Origin: Chloroflexota bacterium
GTDB taxonomy: Bacteria; Chloroflexota; Anaerolineae; CG2-30-64-16
Direction: 5' to 3'
NCBI GenBank assembly: GCA_026389845.1
Contig: JAPLHB010000222.1
Span: 62,001 to 126,000, forward strand
DNA length: 64,000 bases
Part shown: positions 8,446 to 18,427 of the stretch, piece by piece
Numbering within the stretch: the stretch's first letter is position 1
Layout: every line of letters starts with the position of its first letter
Translations under genes and position numbers: made by a program
Notes under the pieces: generated by a model
What the model was told of the DNA's origin: nothing
The model's database searches: none
What the model saw: only the letters and a program-made list of their open reading frames with translations

Positions 8446-8481
8446 GGCCGCGGTCCCACCCGTCTGGGGCCGTGGCCTTTG
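8446..8481 (+). promoter_or_regulatory. Second leader hairpin before hsdR
   Basis: GGCCGCGGTCCC pairs with GGGGCCGTGGCC (two G-U pairs) about 15 bases before the AAGGA ribosome site of hsdR. It could affect termination or translation; inferred from structure only. Confidence 0.35.
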
Positions 8482-8496
8482 CATCTGTAAGGACTT

Positions 8497-11400
8497 GTGC
8501 TAACCTCTATGGCCCTGCGTTCTCTGCCCGCAACCAATTTCGCCCTGCTGCAGGAGCATGATGACCAACTCCTGCGTTTGGGTTTGCTGGCGGAGAGATA
8601 CTTCCCCGATGATCCGAACACCTGCCTCCTCAAGCTCCGCCAGCTCGCCGAGCTTCTGGCGCAACTAACGGCCTCCACTGTTGGACTGTATCTCTCGCCG
8701 GAAGAGACGCAATTCGACTTGCTGCGGCGGCTCGAAGATCAAGGGATCCTTCCGCGCGAGATCGCCCAGCTCTTCGGCGAAATCCGCCGCGCCGGTAACG
8801 TAGCGAGCCACACGCTGACCGGCGACCACCGGACCGCGCTCAGCATGCTCAAGATCGCCTGGCAGCTTGGTCTCTGGTTCCACCGGACGTTCAGGGATCC
8901 TTCTTTCCAATCAGACCCCTTCATTCCTCCGGTTGCCCCGCGTGAAGAGAGCAGCGAACTGAGAGCAGAGCTCGACCGCCTGACCCGGGCTTTGCAGGGA
9001 TACCAGGCCGGCCACCAGGCGACAGCGGAACGGCTCGGTACGGTCGAGGAGCGACTCCGCGCGGCGCAGACCGAGCAAGCGTTCTGGGAACAGATGGCGA
9101 TCGAGGCGGATCGAGCGAAGGCCGCGCTCGAACACCGCCTGGCCGTACAGCAGATGGCTGCCGCGACACGGCCGGCGAGTGTCCTCACGAAATTTGTTAC
9201 GGCAGCGAATGCGGCCGCCGCCGCTGTCCAGCTTGACGAAGCTGAAACCCGCAAACTCGTTGACCAGCAGCTTCAGGAGGCGGGTTGGCTGGCCGACTCC
9301 GCGGCGCTCACCTACCCGCGCGGAACTCGCCCGGAAAAGGGCAAAAACCTTGCGATTGCCGAGTGGCCTACCCTGAGAGGGCCCGCGGATTACGTCCTGT
9401 TCGTGGGGTTGACGCCGGTTGCGATCGTCGAAGCGAAGCGGAAAAACATAGACGTTTCCGCTGCGCTGCAGCAAGCAAAGCGGTACAGCAGCGGCTTCAA
9501 CATTTTCGCAGGTCTCCAATCGCCGGGCGGCCCATGGGACAAACACCGCGTCCCCTTCGTCTTCTCAGCCAACGGCCGGCCTTATCTGCGCCAACTGGCA
9601 ACGTACAGCGGTATCTGGTTTTGCGATGTGCGCCGTCCGGAAAACCTCGCTCACGCGCTCGATGGGTGGTACACGCCGGAGGGGCTGACTGCACTCCTGA
9701 AACGCGACGAAGACCAGGCGCACCAACAGCTTGCCGTTGAGCCTTTCGACTACGGCTTCCCCATCCGCCGCTATCAGCAGGATGCCATCCAGGCCGTCGA
9801 GGCTGGCATCGCCGAGGGCCGCCGCGAGATGCTGGTGGCGATGGCGACCGGCACGGGCAAGACCAAGACCTGTGTCGCGCTGATCTATCGGCTGCTCAAG
9901 GTGAAACGCGTCCGGCGGGTGCTCTTCCTGGTTGACCGCGGCGCGCTGGGCGAGCAGGCGGCCAACGCATTCAAAGACACCCGAATGGAAAACCTCCAGA
10001 CCTTCGCCGACGTCTTCGGTCTGAAGGAATTGGACGAGCAAACGCCCGACGCCGATACCGCGGTCCACGTGGCTACAGTGCAAGGCATGGTGCAGCGCAT
10101 CCTCTATCCCGGCGAGAACCAGGCGCCGCCGCCGATTGACGCATACGATACAATCATCGTGGATGAATGCCATCGCGGCTACCTGTTGGACCGCGAGCTT
10201 TCCGACGCCGAGTTGGTGTTCCGCAGCTACGACGACTATATCTCGAAATACCGTCGCGTGCTGGAATACTTCGACGCGATCAAGATCGGCCTGACCGCCA
10301 CGCCGGCCCTGCAAACGGTGCAAATCTTCGGCGCGCCGATCTTCACCTACACCTATCGCGAGGCGGTGCTAGATGGCTTCCTGGTGGACCATGAGCCGCC
10401 CATCAAGGTAAAGACCGAACGCTCCGAGCACGGCATCATCTGGCGCGCGGGTGATGAAGTTAAGGTGTACGATGTGCGCCGGAGCCGGGTGGATCTCTAC
10501 ACCACGCCCGACGAGATCAAGCTTGAGGTTGAGGTCTTCAACCGCAAGGTCATCACCGAGCCGTTCAATCGAGTCGTCTGCGAATACCTGGCGCGCGAGC
10601 TTGATCCCGGCTCGAAGCAGAAGACGCTCATCTTCTGCGCCAACGACGCGCATGCCGATCTAGTGGTGGATCTGCTAAAGAAGGCTTTTGAGACACAGTA
10701 CGGCAGCCTCGACGACGATGCCGTGATGAAGATCACCGGTGCGGCCGACAAGCCGCTGCAACTGTTCCGCCGCTACAAGAACGAGCGCCTCCCCAATGTG
10801 GCCGTCACCGTAGACCTCTTGACCACCGGCATTGACGTGCCCGAGATCTGCAACCTGGTGTTCTTGCGCCGGGTCAACAGCCGGATCCTGTTCGACCAGA
10901 TGCTCGGCCGCGGCACGCGCCTTTGCCCCGAGATCGGCAAGGAAACCTTCCGCATCTTCGACGCCGTGCAGATGGTGGATGCAATCCAAGACCTGACCGA
11001 GATGCAGCCGGTCGTAGTTGATCCCAAGATCAGCTTCACGCAGCTCCTCGGCGAACTTGCGCACGTCCCAAGTGATGCAGAACGTGCGCTCGTCCGCGAC
11101 CAGTTGGTCGCCAAGCTGCAACGCAAGAAGCGCCATCTGAGCGAGACGGCCGCACACGACTTCGAGATGGTGGCGGGCATGTCGCCCGATGCCTTCATCA
11201 AAAAACTGCGCGAGATGCCGCTGGACGAGATCGGGACCTGGTTCACGGCAAATCCGCACCTGGGCGAGATTCTCGACCGCCAGGGCGACGGTCCGGCGCC
11301 CCTGCTCTTCGTCTCCGAGCACCCCGACGCCCTCTACAGCGTTGAGCACGGCTACGGCGGCGCCGCGAAACCCGAAGACTACCTGCGGGAGTTCTCCGAC

Positions 11401-11883
11401 TTCATCCGCAGCCGGAGCGACAGCATCCCGGCGCTGGCGGTCGTCCTCACCCGGCCGCGTGACCTGACGCGCAAGCAGTTGCGCGAGTTGGCGTTGGAGC
11501 TCGACCGGGCCGGCTTCACCGACGCCAACCTGGCCACCGCGTGGCGCGAGATGACCAACCAGGAGATCGCCGCGCGCATCATCGGCTACATCCGCAAGGC
11601 TGCTATCGGTGATCCGCTGATGCCCTACGAACAGCGCGTCGACCAGGCGTTGCAGGCGATGCTGGCGTCCCGCAATTGGACCACGCCGCAGCGCCAGTGG
11701 CTCCAGAAGATCGCCGCGCAGACCAAGGCCAACACGGTGGTGGATCGCGAGGCACTGGACGACCCCGATCTCATTTTCCGCCGCGAGGGCGGCGGCTTCG
11801 CGCGGCTGGACCGGCTTTTCGACGGCCAGCTCCAGTCCGTGTTGGAGACATTCAACGAATCGCTGTGGCGCCGCGCGGCGTAA
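8497..11883 (+). CDS. hsdR: Type I restriction enzyme R subunit (HsdR)
   Basis: A 1128-residue DNA translocase/endonuclease. Order: a DUF4145-like N-terminal region (to about 140); a coiled region (about 155-215); the HsdR nuclease domain with ADYVLF and VEAKRKN (about 298-315); superfamily 2 helicase motifs TGTGKT (about 451), DECH (about 556), LTATPALQT (about 602) and QMLGRGTRL (about 801); and a C-terminal domain that should contact HsdM. The start is unclear: GTG 8497 is 3 bases from AAGGA, ATG 8509 is 15 bases away. It is first in the operon, and hsdM starts 12 bases after its stop. With HsdM and HsdS it should cut unmodified DNA after translocation. Confidence 0.93.
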   Translation: MLTSMALRSLPATNFALLQEHDDQLLRLGLLAERYFPDDPNTCLLKLRQLAELLAQLTASTVGLYLSPEETQFDLLRRLEDQGILPREIAQLFGEIRRAGNVASHTLTGDHRTALSMLKIAWQLGLWFHRTFRDPSFQSDPFIPPVAPREESSELRAELDRLTRALQGYQAGHQATAERLGTVEERLRAAQTEQAFWEQMAIEADRAKAALEHRLAVQQMAAATRPASVLTKFVTAANAAAAAVQLDEAETRKLVDQQLQEAGWLADSAALTYPRGTRPEKGKNLAIAEWPTLRGPADYVLFVGLTPVAIVEAKRKNIDVSAALQQAKRYSSGFNIFAGLQSPGGPWDKHRVPFVFSANGRPYLRQLATYSGIWFCDVRRPENLAHALDGWYTPEGLTALLKRDEDQAHQQLAVEPFDYGFPIRRYQQDAIQAVEAGIAEGRREMLVAMATGTGKTKTCVALIYRLLKVKRVRRVLFLVDRGALGEQAANAFKDTRMENLQTFADVFGLKELDEQTPDADTAVHVATVQGMVQRILYPGENQAPPPIDAYDTIIVDECHRGYLLDRELSDAELVFRSYDDYISKYRRVLEYFDAIKIGLTATPALQTVQIFGAPIFTYTYREAVLDGFLVDHEPPIKVKTERSEHGIIWRAGDEVKVYDVRRSRVDLYTTPDEIKLEVEVFNRKVITEPFNRVVCEYLARELDPGSKQKTLIFCANDAHADLVVDLLKKAFETQYGSLDDDAVMKITGAADKPLQLFRRYKNERLPNVAVTVDLLTTGIDVPEICNLVFLRRVNSRILFDQMLGRGTRLCPEIGKETFRIFDAVQMVDAIQDLTEMQPVVVDPKISFTQLLGELAHVPSDAERALVRDQLVAKLQRKKRHLSETAAHDFEMVAGMSPDAFIKKLREMPLDEIGTWFTANPHLGEILDRQGDGPAPLLFVSEHPDALYSVEHGYGGAAKPEDYLREFSDFIRSRSDSIPALAVVLTRPRDLTRKQLRELALELDRAGFTDANLATAWREMTNQEIAARIIGYIRKAAIGDPLMPYEQRVDQALQAMLASRNWTTPQRQWLQKIAAQTKANTVVDREALDDPDLIFRREGGGFARLDRLFDGQLQSVLETFNESLWRRAA

Positions 11884-11895
11884 GGAAAAGCATCC

Positions 11896-13371
11896 TTGAA
11901 CACACCCTCACCCGAAAAAACGGTCACCCTCGACATCGTGGCCAAGCTATGGAACCTGTGCAACGTCCTGAAGGACGACGGGGTCACCTACCACCAGTAC
12001 GTCACCGAGCTGACCTACCTGCTGTTCCTCAAGATGGCCAAGGAGACCGGCACTGAGGACCAACTGCCGGAGGGCTACCACTGGGACGATCTGGAACGGG
12101 AAAGCGCGCCCAAGCGCCTGAACTTCTACAAGCTCCTGCTGATTCACCTGGGCAGTCACGGCTCGCTGTTAGTGCGCGAGATTTACGCCAACGCCAACTC
12201 ATTCATCAAGAGACCGGCCACGCTCTCGACCCTGGTAACTGAGATAGACAAGCTGGATTGGTACAGCGCCCACAAGGAAGGCATGGGTGACCTGTACGAG
12301 GGTCTGCTCGAAAAGAACGCCAACGAGAGTAAGTCCGGCGCGGGCCAGTACTTCACGCCCCGGCCGTTGATTGACAGCATGGTGGCGGTGATGCGGCCCA
12401 TGCTGGACGACGTGATCCAGGACCCGGCCGCGGGCACCGGCGGCTTCCTCATCTCTGCCAACCGCTACATCCGCGCACATGACGACCCCGATAGCTGGAC
12501 CGAGGCGCAGCAGCGCAAGTACAGCCGAAACACCTTCTACGGCATGGAGTTCGTGCAAGACACGCACCGCCTGGCGTTGATGAACCTGATGCTGCACGGG
12601 CTGGAGTCCAATCCGAACGCCGCAGGCATCCACTACGGCGACACGCTGTCACCCGAGGGCGCAGCGCTGCCTAAAGCCACGCTGATTCTCACCAACCCGC
12701 CTTTCGGCACCAAAAAAGGCGGCGGCCTGCCCTCGCGCGACGACTTCACCTTCCCCACCAGCAACAAACAGTTCTGCTTCCTGCAGCATATCTACCGCGG
12801 CTTGCAGTCCGGCGGCCGCGCGGCCGTGGTGCTGCCCGATAACGTGTTGTTCGAAGGCAACGTCGGCAAATCCATCCGCGCCGACCTGATGGACAAGTGC
12901 AACCTGCACACCATCCTGCGCCTGCCCACCGGCATCTTCTACGCCCAAGGGGTCAAGACCAACGTGCTCTTCTTCACCCGTGGCGACACGGATAAGGGCA
13001 ACACGCGGGAGGTGTGGGTTTACGACCTGCGCGCCAATATGCCCAACTTCGGCAAGAAGACGACCCTGACCCGCGAGCACTTTGCGCCGTTCGAAGCCGC
13101 GTTCGGCGACGACCCACTATGCTGCCCCGCGAGCCTGGCCAAACGCGTGGATACCGGTGAGCAGGGGCGCTTCCGCCGATTCACGCGTGAGTGGATCGCC
13201 GGCCGCGGGGACAGCCTGGACATCAGTTGGCTGAAGGACGACGATGGCGAAGACGCCGGCGATCTGCCCGAACCCGCCGCGCTGGCGCAGGAGGCGATGG
13301 GCGAGCTGGAAGCCGCGTTGGATGAGTTGCGCGGGATACTGGCCGAACTTGGTGAAGAGGTAGACGGATGA
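11896..13371 (+). CDS. hsdM: Type I DNA methyltransferase subunit (HsdM)
   Basis: A 491-residue N6-adenine methyltransferase. TTG 11896 is preceded by AAGGA, 9 bases away. The N-terminal HsdM_N helical domain (about 10-130) is followed by the catalytic domain, with the SAM motif DPAAGTGGFL (about 176) and the catalytic NPPFG (about 266). GQYFTPRPLI, before motif I, is also typical. The C-terminus is acidic with a helical tail. The stop overlaps the ATG of hsdS, indicating translational coupling. Confidence 0.95.
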   Translation: MNTPSPEKTVTLDIVAKLWNLCNVLKDDGVTYHQYVTELTYLLFLKMAKETGTEDQLPEGYHWDDLERESAPKRLNFYKLLLIHLGSHGSLLVREIYANANSFIKRPATLSTLVTEIDKLDWYSAHKEGMGDLYEGLLEKNANESKSGAGQYFTPRPLIDSMVAVMRPMLDDVIQDPAAGTGGFLISANRYIRAHDDPDSWTEAQQRKYSRNTFYGMEFVQDTHRLALMNLMLHGLESNPNAAGIHYGDTLSPEGAALPKATLILTNPPFGTKKGGGLPSRDDFTFPTSNKQFCFLQHIYRGLQSGGRAAVVLPDNVLFEGNVGKSIRADLMDKCNLHTILRLPTGIFYAQGVKTNVLFFTRGDTDKGNTREVWVYDLRANMPNFGKKTTLTREHFAPFEAAFGDDPLCCPASLAKRVDTGEQGRFRRFTREWIAGRGDSLDISWLKDDDGEDAGDLPEPAALAQEAMGELEAALDELRGILAELGEEVDG

Positions 13372-14723
13372 GCGAGATGCCGGATGGGTGGAGTCGGGCC
13401 AACCTCACCAGTCTCCTTGGGCACGACGGGCTGTTTTCGGATGGCGATTGGGTTGAGAGCAAAGATCAGGACCCGTCTGGATCCATACGCCTGCTGCAAC
13501 TTGCAGACATAGGCGATGGCAGATTTCTGGACCGATCCTGCCGGTTTGTAAACGAAGCCAAATTCAAGGAACTGAGATGTACTGAACTCCGCGAGAGAGA
13601 TATTCTCGTGGCTCGCATGCCTGACCCATTGGGTAGAGCTTGCTTGATGCCCAGACTACCCCAGCGATGTATCACGGTGGTAGACGTCGCCGTGATTCGA
13701 CCCGGCCCAAATGCGGTCACACCTGAGTGGCTCAGGCATTTCCTGAACTCGCCCGAGATTCGTCAGACGATAGAACTTCTTTCCTCAGGAACAACTCGAA
13801 AACGAATCTCGAGGAATAACCTGGGACAGATCGAGCTTCCAGTGTCCCCTCTGAACGAGCAAAAGCGCATCGCCGACAAGCTCGACGCGCTGTTGGCGCG
13901 GGTGGACGCGTGCCGCGCGCGGCTGGATCGCATGCCGCTCATCCTCAAACGCTTCCGCCAGGCTGTCCTCGCCGCGGCCACGTCGGGGCGACTGACGGAG
14001 GAGTGGCGAAAGGAAAGAGACATCGACAACTGGATCGATGTCATATTTCGGGATCTTCTGGCAAAGGAAGAAGGAGCCATCAGGCGCGGACCGTTCGGCA
14101 GCTCAATCAAGAAGAGCTTTTTTGTCCCGACAGGCTACAAGGTCTATGAACAGAAAAACGCAATCCAGGATGACCCTGAACTCGGCGAGTACTATATAAG
14201 CGAGGAGAAGTATCATGAGCTCGAATCATTCGCTGTGAGACCCGGTGATTTCATTGCAAGCTGCGCTGGGACCATAGGCCGGATTTCTCAGTTGCCAGTT
14301 ACTGCTCAGGCTGGAGTCATCAACCAAGCCTTGATGCGGCTTCGGGTTGATCGATCTGTTATCACGGATGACTATTTTTTGCTTCTTTTTCGTTCGCCGT
14401 CGTTCCAGACGCAAATTCTGGAAGGAACACAAGGTTCAGCGATGCAGAACATGGCATCGATTCAGACGATCAAGACCCTTCAGGTAGAGATCCCAAAACT
14501 GCCAGAGCAGCACGAAATCGCACGCCGCGCCGAGATCATCTTCACCCATGCCGACCGTCTGGAAACGCGCTACCGGGCCGCTCGTGCCCAAGTCGAACGC
14601 CTCACGCCTAGCCTGCTGGCCAAAGCCTTCCGCGGCGAACTGGTACCGCAAGATCCCGATGACGAGCCGGCAGCGGTCCTGCTGGAGCGCATCCGCGCCG
14701 CGCGGGCCAAACTCGGGAGATGA
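13368..14723 (+). CDS. hsdS: Type I specificity subunit (HsdS)
   Basis: A 451-residue protein with two target-recognition domains (about 1-165 and 220-385). Each is followed by a conserved helical spacer: LPVSPLNEQKRIADKLDALL with LTEEWR near 165-225, and LPEQHEIARRAEIIF near 380-430. Two different half-sites should be recognised; the sequence does not reveal them. The two recognition domains are lower in GC than the conserved parts, as is common for exchangeable domains. ATG 13368 overlaps the hsdM stop. Confidence 0.93.
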   Translation: MSEMPDGWSRANLTSLLGHDGLFSDGDWVESKDQDPSGSIRLLQLADIGDGRFLDRSCRFVNEAKFKELRCTELRERDILVARMPDPLGRACLMPRLPQRCITVVDVAVIRPGPNAVTPEWLRHFLNSPEIRQTIELLSSGTTRKRISRNNLGQIELPVSPLNEQKRIADKLDALLARVDACRARLDRMPLILKRFRQAVLAAATSGRLTEEWRKERDIDNWIDVIFRDLLAKEEGAIRRGPFGSSIKKSFFVPTGYKVYEQKNAIQDDPELGEYYISEEKYHELESFAVRPGDFIASCAGTIGRISQLPVTAQAGVINQALMRLRVDRSVITDDYFLLLFRSPSFQTQILEGTQGSAMQNMASIQTIKTLQVEIPKLPEQHEIARRAEIIFTHADRLETRYRAARAQVERLTPSLLAKAFRGELVPQDPDDEPAAVLLERIRAARAKLGR

Positions 14724-14726
14724 TCA

Positions 14727-16700
14727 ATGATCAAAGGCATCCTCAAGCGGTTTGACGCTGCCGTCCCGGAGATCATCGGCGCGCTCGTGGCCGAGATCAT
14801 CATTCTGTCGGCCAGTTGGCTGGCACGCAACGTCGGTCTCTGGCTCTCTCTATCTGTGGCGGTCGGCGGCACGCTGTGGATTCTCTGCGTCTATGTCCTG
14901 CTGAAACACAAGACGCAGCGAACGCGGATCAAGAAAGGGCGTTACCGCACCCAACGTATCTGGCGCTACCCGCACCAGCGTCTGTACGCGCTTGCCGGGG
15001 TGATCCTCATCCCCGCACTGGTGGCAGGTTGGTTCTTCTACAAGGACTACGAAAGCCGGCAGCCGCCTGACAAAATCATCGTTCTGGTAGCAGATATCGA
15101 AGGTCCGGACCAACAGGGGTATCGTTTCACTGAATTCATCCTGCGGAAACTCAACTTGGCCCTGGTCGAATATAAGGACGTCGAGATCAGGCCACTGGCC
15201 AGGGCCATCAAGGAGAGCGAAGGAAGTAAAGAGGCGGTGGCCATCGGGCGGATGAACAAGGCTGCGCTCGTGATCTGGGGCTGGTATGGGAAAACCCCCG
15301 AGCAAGCCCCTGTGAGCCTGAATTTCGAAATGCTCCGCGGCCAGGCAGAATTGGAGTTTCTTGGGCCACAGATCCAAAATGACATCCAGACGGTCAGTAT
15401 GGAGATGCTGGATAGTGTCAGGCTACAGCCAAAACTTGCGACTGAAACGGCCTATATCACCCTCTTCACTGTGGGGTTGATTCGTGCTGCGGCGTTCGAT
15501 TACGACAAGGCTATCGCAAGCTTTGACGAGGCGCTCCGGCAGACAGATGAGCAGTTCCCGGCACTTGACAGGAGTGAAGTTTACCTGTATCGGGGCGATA
15601 TGTACCAGCGAAAAGGCCAACTCGACCGCGCTGCACAAGACTACGCCGAAGCGGAGCGCATCGCTCCCCGGAATCCACGGGTTTACATTCGCAAAGGCTC
15701 GTTGTACTTTGAATCCGCGGATTCCCGCCATGCACTCGAAGCTTTTCAGCAGGCCGTTGACCTCGACCCCAATTCCGTGTCTGCCTATCTGGGAAAATCG
15801 GGGGTTTATCTGCTTATGGAGGACTACGCCCAGGCGGCGCAGGCATGCAACAAGCTGACCGAGTTGCAGCCCGACTCTAGCGGTGCCTACAGCCAGTGTG
15901 GCGTAATCCATGCGCGCAATGGTGAAAACGATCTCGCTCAATCATACTATCGGCAGGCGCTTGTGCTGGCGCAACAAGTGGTGAGACAGCAGGCATACAG
16001 CTCAGAGGCATGGAATCGCCTGGGCGCCATTCAACTGAACATGGGAGATGCTGGATCAGCAATTGCTGCATTCAAGAGAGCGACCAACCTGCAACCGGAG
16101 AGGGGCCTATATCATAACAACCTTGGGATGGCATACGCTGCCCAGAAGGATTACGCTAAGGCGCGGGAGAGTTTCAGCGCGGCCATCTACTCAAAGAATA
16201 CTCAAGACGTCGCGCTGGCCTATTCAAACCGAGCCGCGCTCGAGATGATTCAAGGCCTTCAGGCAACGCTCCAGGGCCTTTCTGGGACAGCGCACTTTGA
16301 TAGAGCCATCAGTGACCTGACATCAGCCATATCCCTCCAACCCAATCTAACGACATACAGTGAACGCGGAACGCTTTATCTGCTGAGGTCCGATTACGCG
16401 AATGCTCTTCTTGATGCCGATCGCGTGCTGCGGATCGATCCCGACAATCTGGATGGTTGGCTGTTGAAGGCTAGTGCGCATGCCTACCTGAAGCAGGAGG
16501 CCGTGATGCGTCAGGACATCGAGCAAATGCTCGCGCGAGCCCCCAACGATGCCAGAACCTACGTGGCGATGGGAATCCTTGATTTGCTCCAAGGTAAACG
16601 AGATTCGGCCATTGCGCGGTTCAACGAGGCCTTAGGACTGAGCCAAGGTCCTTTTCTGCAGCTACAGATTCAGAAGTCGATGTCGGTGTTCAGCAAATGA
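14727..16700 (+). CDS. Membrane-anchored TPR protein, last gene of the hsd operon
   Basis: A 657-residue protein starting 3 bases after the hsdS stop, hence probably co-transcribed. Two N-terminal hydrophobic segments (about 12-55 and 88-108) are separated by a basic loop (HKTQRTRIKKGRYRTQR). Residues 110-225 form a globular domain (IIVLVADIEGPDQQGYRFTE, ALVIWGWYG) resembling TolB/FlgO-like N-domains next to TPR arrays. Residues 240-650 hold about ten TPR-like repeats (LYRGDMYQRKGQLDRAAQDY, AYSNRAALEM). No enzymatic motif was seen. The position suggests an accessory to the R-M system, but it could be a passenger gene. Confidence 0.8.
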   Translation: MIKGILKRFDAAVPEIIGALVAEIIILSASWLARNVGLWLSLSVAVGGTLWILCVYVLLKHKTQRTRIKKGRYRTQRIWRYPHQRLYALAGVILIPALVAGWFFYKDYESRQPPDKIIVLVADIEGPDQQGYRFTEFILRKLNLALVEYKDVEIRPLARAIKESEGSKEAVAIGRMNKAALVIWGWYGKTPEQAPVSLNFEMLRGQAELEFLGPQIQNDIQTVSMEMLDSVRLQPKLATETAYITLFTVGLIRAAAFDYDKAIASFDEALRQTDEQFPALDRSEVYLYRGDMYQRKGQLDRAAQDYAEAERIAPRNPRVYIRKGSLYFESADSRHALEAFQQAVDLDPNSVSAYLGKSGVYLLMEDYAQAAQACNKLTELQPDSSGAYSQCGVIHARNGENDLAQSYYRQALVLAQQVVRQQAYSSEAWNRLGAIQLNMGDAGSAIAAFKRATNLQPERGLYHNNLGMAYAAQKDYAKARESFSAAIYSKNTQDVALAYSNRAALEMIQGLQATLQGLSGTAHFDRAISDLTSAISLQPNLTTYSERGTLYLLRSDYANALLDADRVLRIDPDNLDGWLLKASAHAYLKQEAVMRQDIEQMLARAPNDARTYVAMGILDLLQGKRDSAIARFNEALGLSQGPFLQLQIQKSMSVFSK

Positions 16701-16748
16701 ATGAACTAACCCATCAACCTGCTGACCTTAGATCTTGAGAAGGGAGAG

Positions 16749-16877
16749 ATGACCGTGCAGACGCGAAAAAAGGAGAAGCCGGACGGCGCCTGGTCGGCCG
16801 ATGCCCGCTGGGGCGACAAGAACGATCCGAACCCCGCGTACCGTTTTCGGGTGGCGCATCACCTGACGCGTCAATGA
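16749..16877 (+). CDS. Possible small hypothetical protein (42 aa)
   Basis: ATG 16749 follows GAAGGGAGAG, a strong ribosome binding site. The product is charged (starts MTVQTRKKEKPDGAWSADAR) and ends HHLTRQ. It does not match a family I know. It could be a short real gene or a remnant: a further open stretch around 17040-17130 encodes DPDLRWLHNDARFWALLGQP without a convincing start. Confidence 0.4.
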   Translation: MTVQTRKKEKPDGAWSADARWGDKNDPNPAYRFRVAHHLTRQ

Positions 16878-17398
16878 TCGGCAGACCCCAGGAACGCCGC
16901 AAGCAGCAACAGCAGGGACCGGTAGGACGACCGATCAATCACCGCCGATGCGCAGGGAGTGCTGCGCGCAGCCGGTCACATCGAAACGATGAGCGAACGT
17001 GCTCTCCCCAAGAAGAAGAACCAGGCAACTCAAAGCATCCGTAGACGACCCCGACCTGCGCTGGCTGCACAACGACGCCCGCTTCTGGGCGTTGCTCGGC
17101 CAACCGCCGCCCATCCCGTCCACACCCTGACCGCATCGCGTAGGGATGGGCCTCGCGCCTGCCCGCGAGGGCGACCGCGAGGGATCGCCCCTACAAATTC
17201 AGTCCCGCGGCTTCCGCGTGGCTGATCTTCACCGTGATCGGTTTGTTCCAGCCCCACGTGTCGTAGATGCGGTGGGCGCTCATGGCCGAGATGTGCAGCC
17301 CATCTGTGGCAGCAAAGGCGGCTCCCATGCCGCCGGGCGTGGGAGCCTGGCCCGCCAGGGCGACCGCGAGGGATCGCCCCTACTGAACCGTAGTGGCC
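16878..17398. repeat. Intergenic region with two copies of a GTAGGGGCGA-type repeat
   Basis: At about 17158-17193 and 17349-17383 the words GAGGGCGACCGCGAGGG and TCGCCCCTAC recur; a third copy lies at 33895-33937. An imperfect palindrome GGCTCCCATGCCGCC/GGCGTGGGAGCC at 17315-17348 has a relative at 40476-40513. A short gene relic (about 17000-17133) may be present; no full gene is supported. Confidence 0.6.
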
Positions 17399-18313
17399 CT
17401 ACACCAGCAGCATCACCGCGATGCCGGCCATGGCAACCAACGTGCCGAACAGGGCGCGCGGCGAGACGCGCTCGCGCAACACGTAGCGCACCAACGGGAG
17501 AGAGAGGATAGGGGTCATCGCCATGAGGGTGGAGGCGATTCCCACGCGCGCGGCCTGTACCGAGATCAGCGACAGCCACACGCCGATGAACGGCCCCGCG
17601 ATCGCGCCGCCCAGGATCGCCAGGCTGGCCCGCCGGTCCGCGCGCAGCTTGCGGAGGGTGCGAAACGCCTCGCCCTGGAAGACGGCGATGGCCCAGAGGA
17701 TCACGGCTGCAACCGACATGCGAATCATCACGCCGGAAAGGGCCGGGAAGCCGGCATCGAGACCTTTCTTCGCCACCACCAGGCCCAACGCCTGACAGCC
17801 CGCGGCACCGATCCCGAATAGAATGCCCAGGAAGTAGTCGCGGCGGGGGATTTCACGGCCGCTGTCTGCCCCCTTGCTCCGCTCCAGCACGACCCACGCG
17901 ACCCCGCCGAGCGACAGCGCCATCGCGGCCAACTCCAGAAGCGCCATCTTTTCGCCAAGCGCCGCCCAGGCGAAGATCGCGCCGAACACCGGCGCCAGGG
18001 AAAGCAGCAGCACCCCGATCCGCGCGCCCACCAGCACGTAGCACTGAAACAGCAGGCTGTCGCCGATCACCAGGCCGATCACAGCCGAAAGGGCCAGCCA
18101 GAGATAGCGATAGGACTCGGCCCCAGTGGGAAAGGGCCGGCCGAACGCCAGCCAGTGCACCGTCCCCACCAGCAGGACCGCCAGGACCAACCGTGCCCGG
18201 TTGACGATGACCGAGCCGACGCGTTTGCCGCCGACCGTGAAAAAGATCGAAGAGAACGACCACATCGCGGCGGTACCCAGGCCCGCCAGCTCGCCCAAAA
18301 AGGAAGTGTCCAA
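17399..18313 (-). CDS. EamA/DMT family transporter
   Basis: A 304-residue protein with ten hydrophobic segments in two five-helix EamA halves. TTG 18313 follows GAGGG; a longer frame upstream lies in a repeat and is not used here. The family includes exporters of amino acids and other metabolites; the substrate cannot be read. The first half has the family-like GDSLLFQCYVLVGARIGVLL and LAPVFGAIFAW; the second ends AMTPILSLPLVRYVLRE with a last helix. It is monocistronic: the neighbours are a repeat region and a divergent large gene. Confidence 0.85.
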   Translation of the reverse strand: MDTSFLGELAGLGTAAMWSFSSIFFTVGGKRVGSVIVNRARLVLAVLLVGTVHWLAFGRPFPTGAESYRYLWLALSAVIGLVIGDSLLFQCYVLVGARIGVLLLSLAPVFGAIFAWAALGEKMALLELAAMALSLGGVAWVVLERSKGADSGREIPRRDYFLGILFGIGAAGCQALGLVVAKKGLDAGFPALSGVMIRMSVAAVILWAIAVFQGEAFRTLRKLRADRRASLAILGGAIAGPFIGVWLSLISVQAARVGIASTLMAMTPILSLPLVRYVLRERVSPRALFGTLVAMAGIAVMLLV

Positions 18314-18328
18314 TAGACCCTCGCAAGT

Positions 18329-18427
18329 TGTAAGGGCGGGTTTTCCCTGGTTAACGCAGGCCTGCCGTGTATGGCAGCAGCGCTGCGACGGCAAGCTCTC
18401 CGTTGATCCAGAGAAACCCGCCCCTAC
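18329..18427. repeat. Small MITE-like element with about 26-bp imperfect inverted ends
   Basis: The left end GTAAGGGCGGGTTTTCCC and the right end GAAACCCGCCCCTAC are inverted copies; an inner palindrome GGCAGCAGCGCTGC is also present. It sits directly before the EamA gene start. Confidence 0.55.

Noticed and set aside
16881-17225. Several small frames near 17 kb
   Set aside because: They overlap interspersed repeats and lack starts or ribosome sites; only the 42-codon frame at 16749 was kept, at low confidence.
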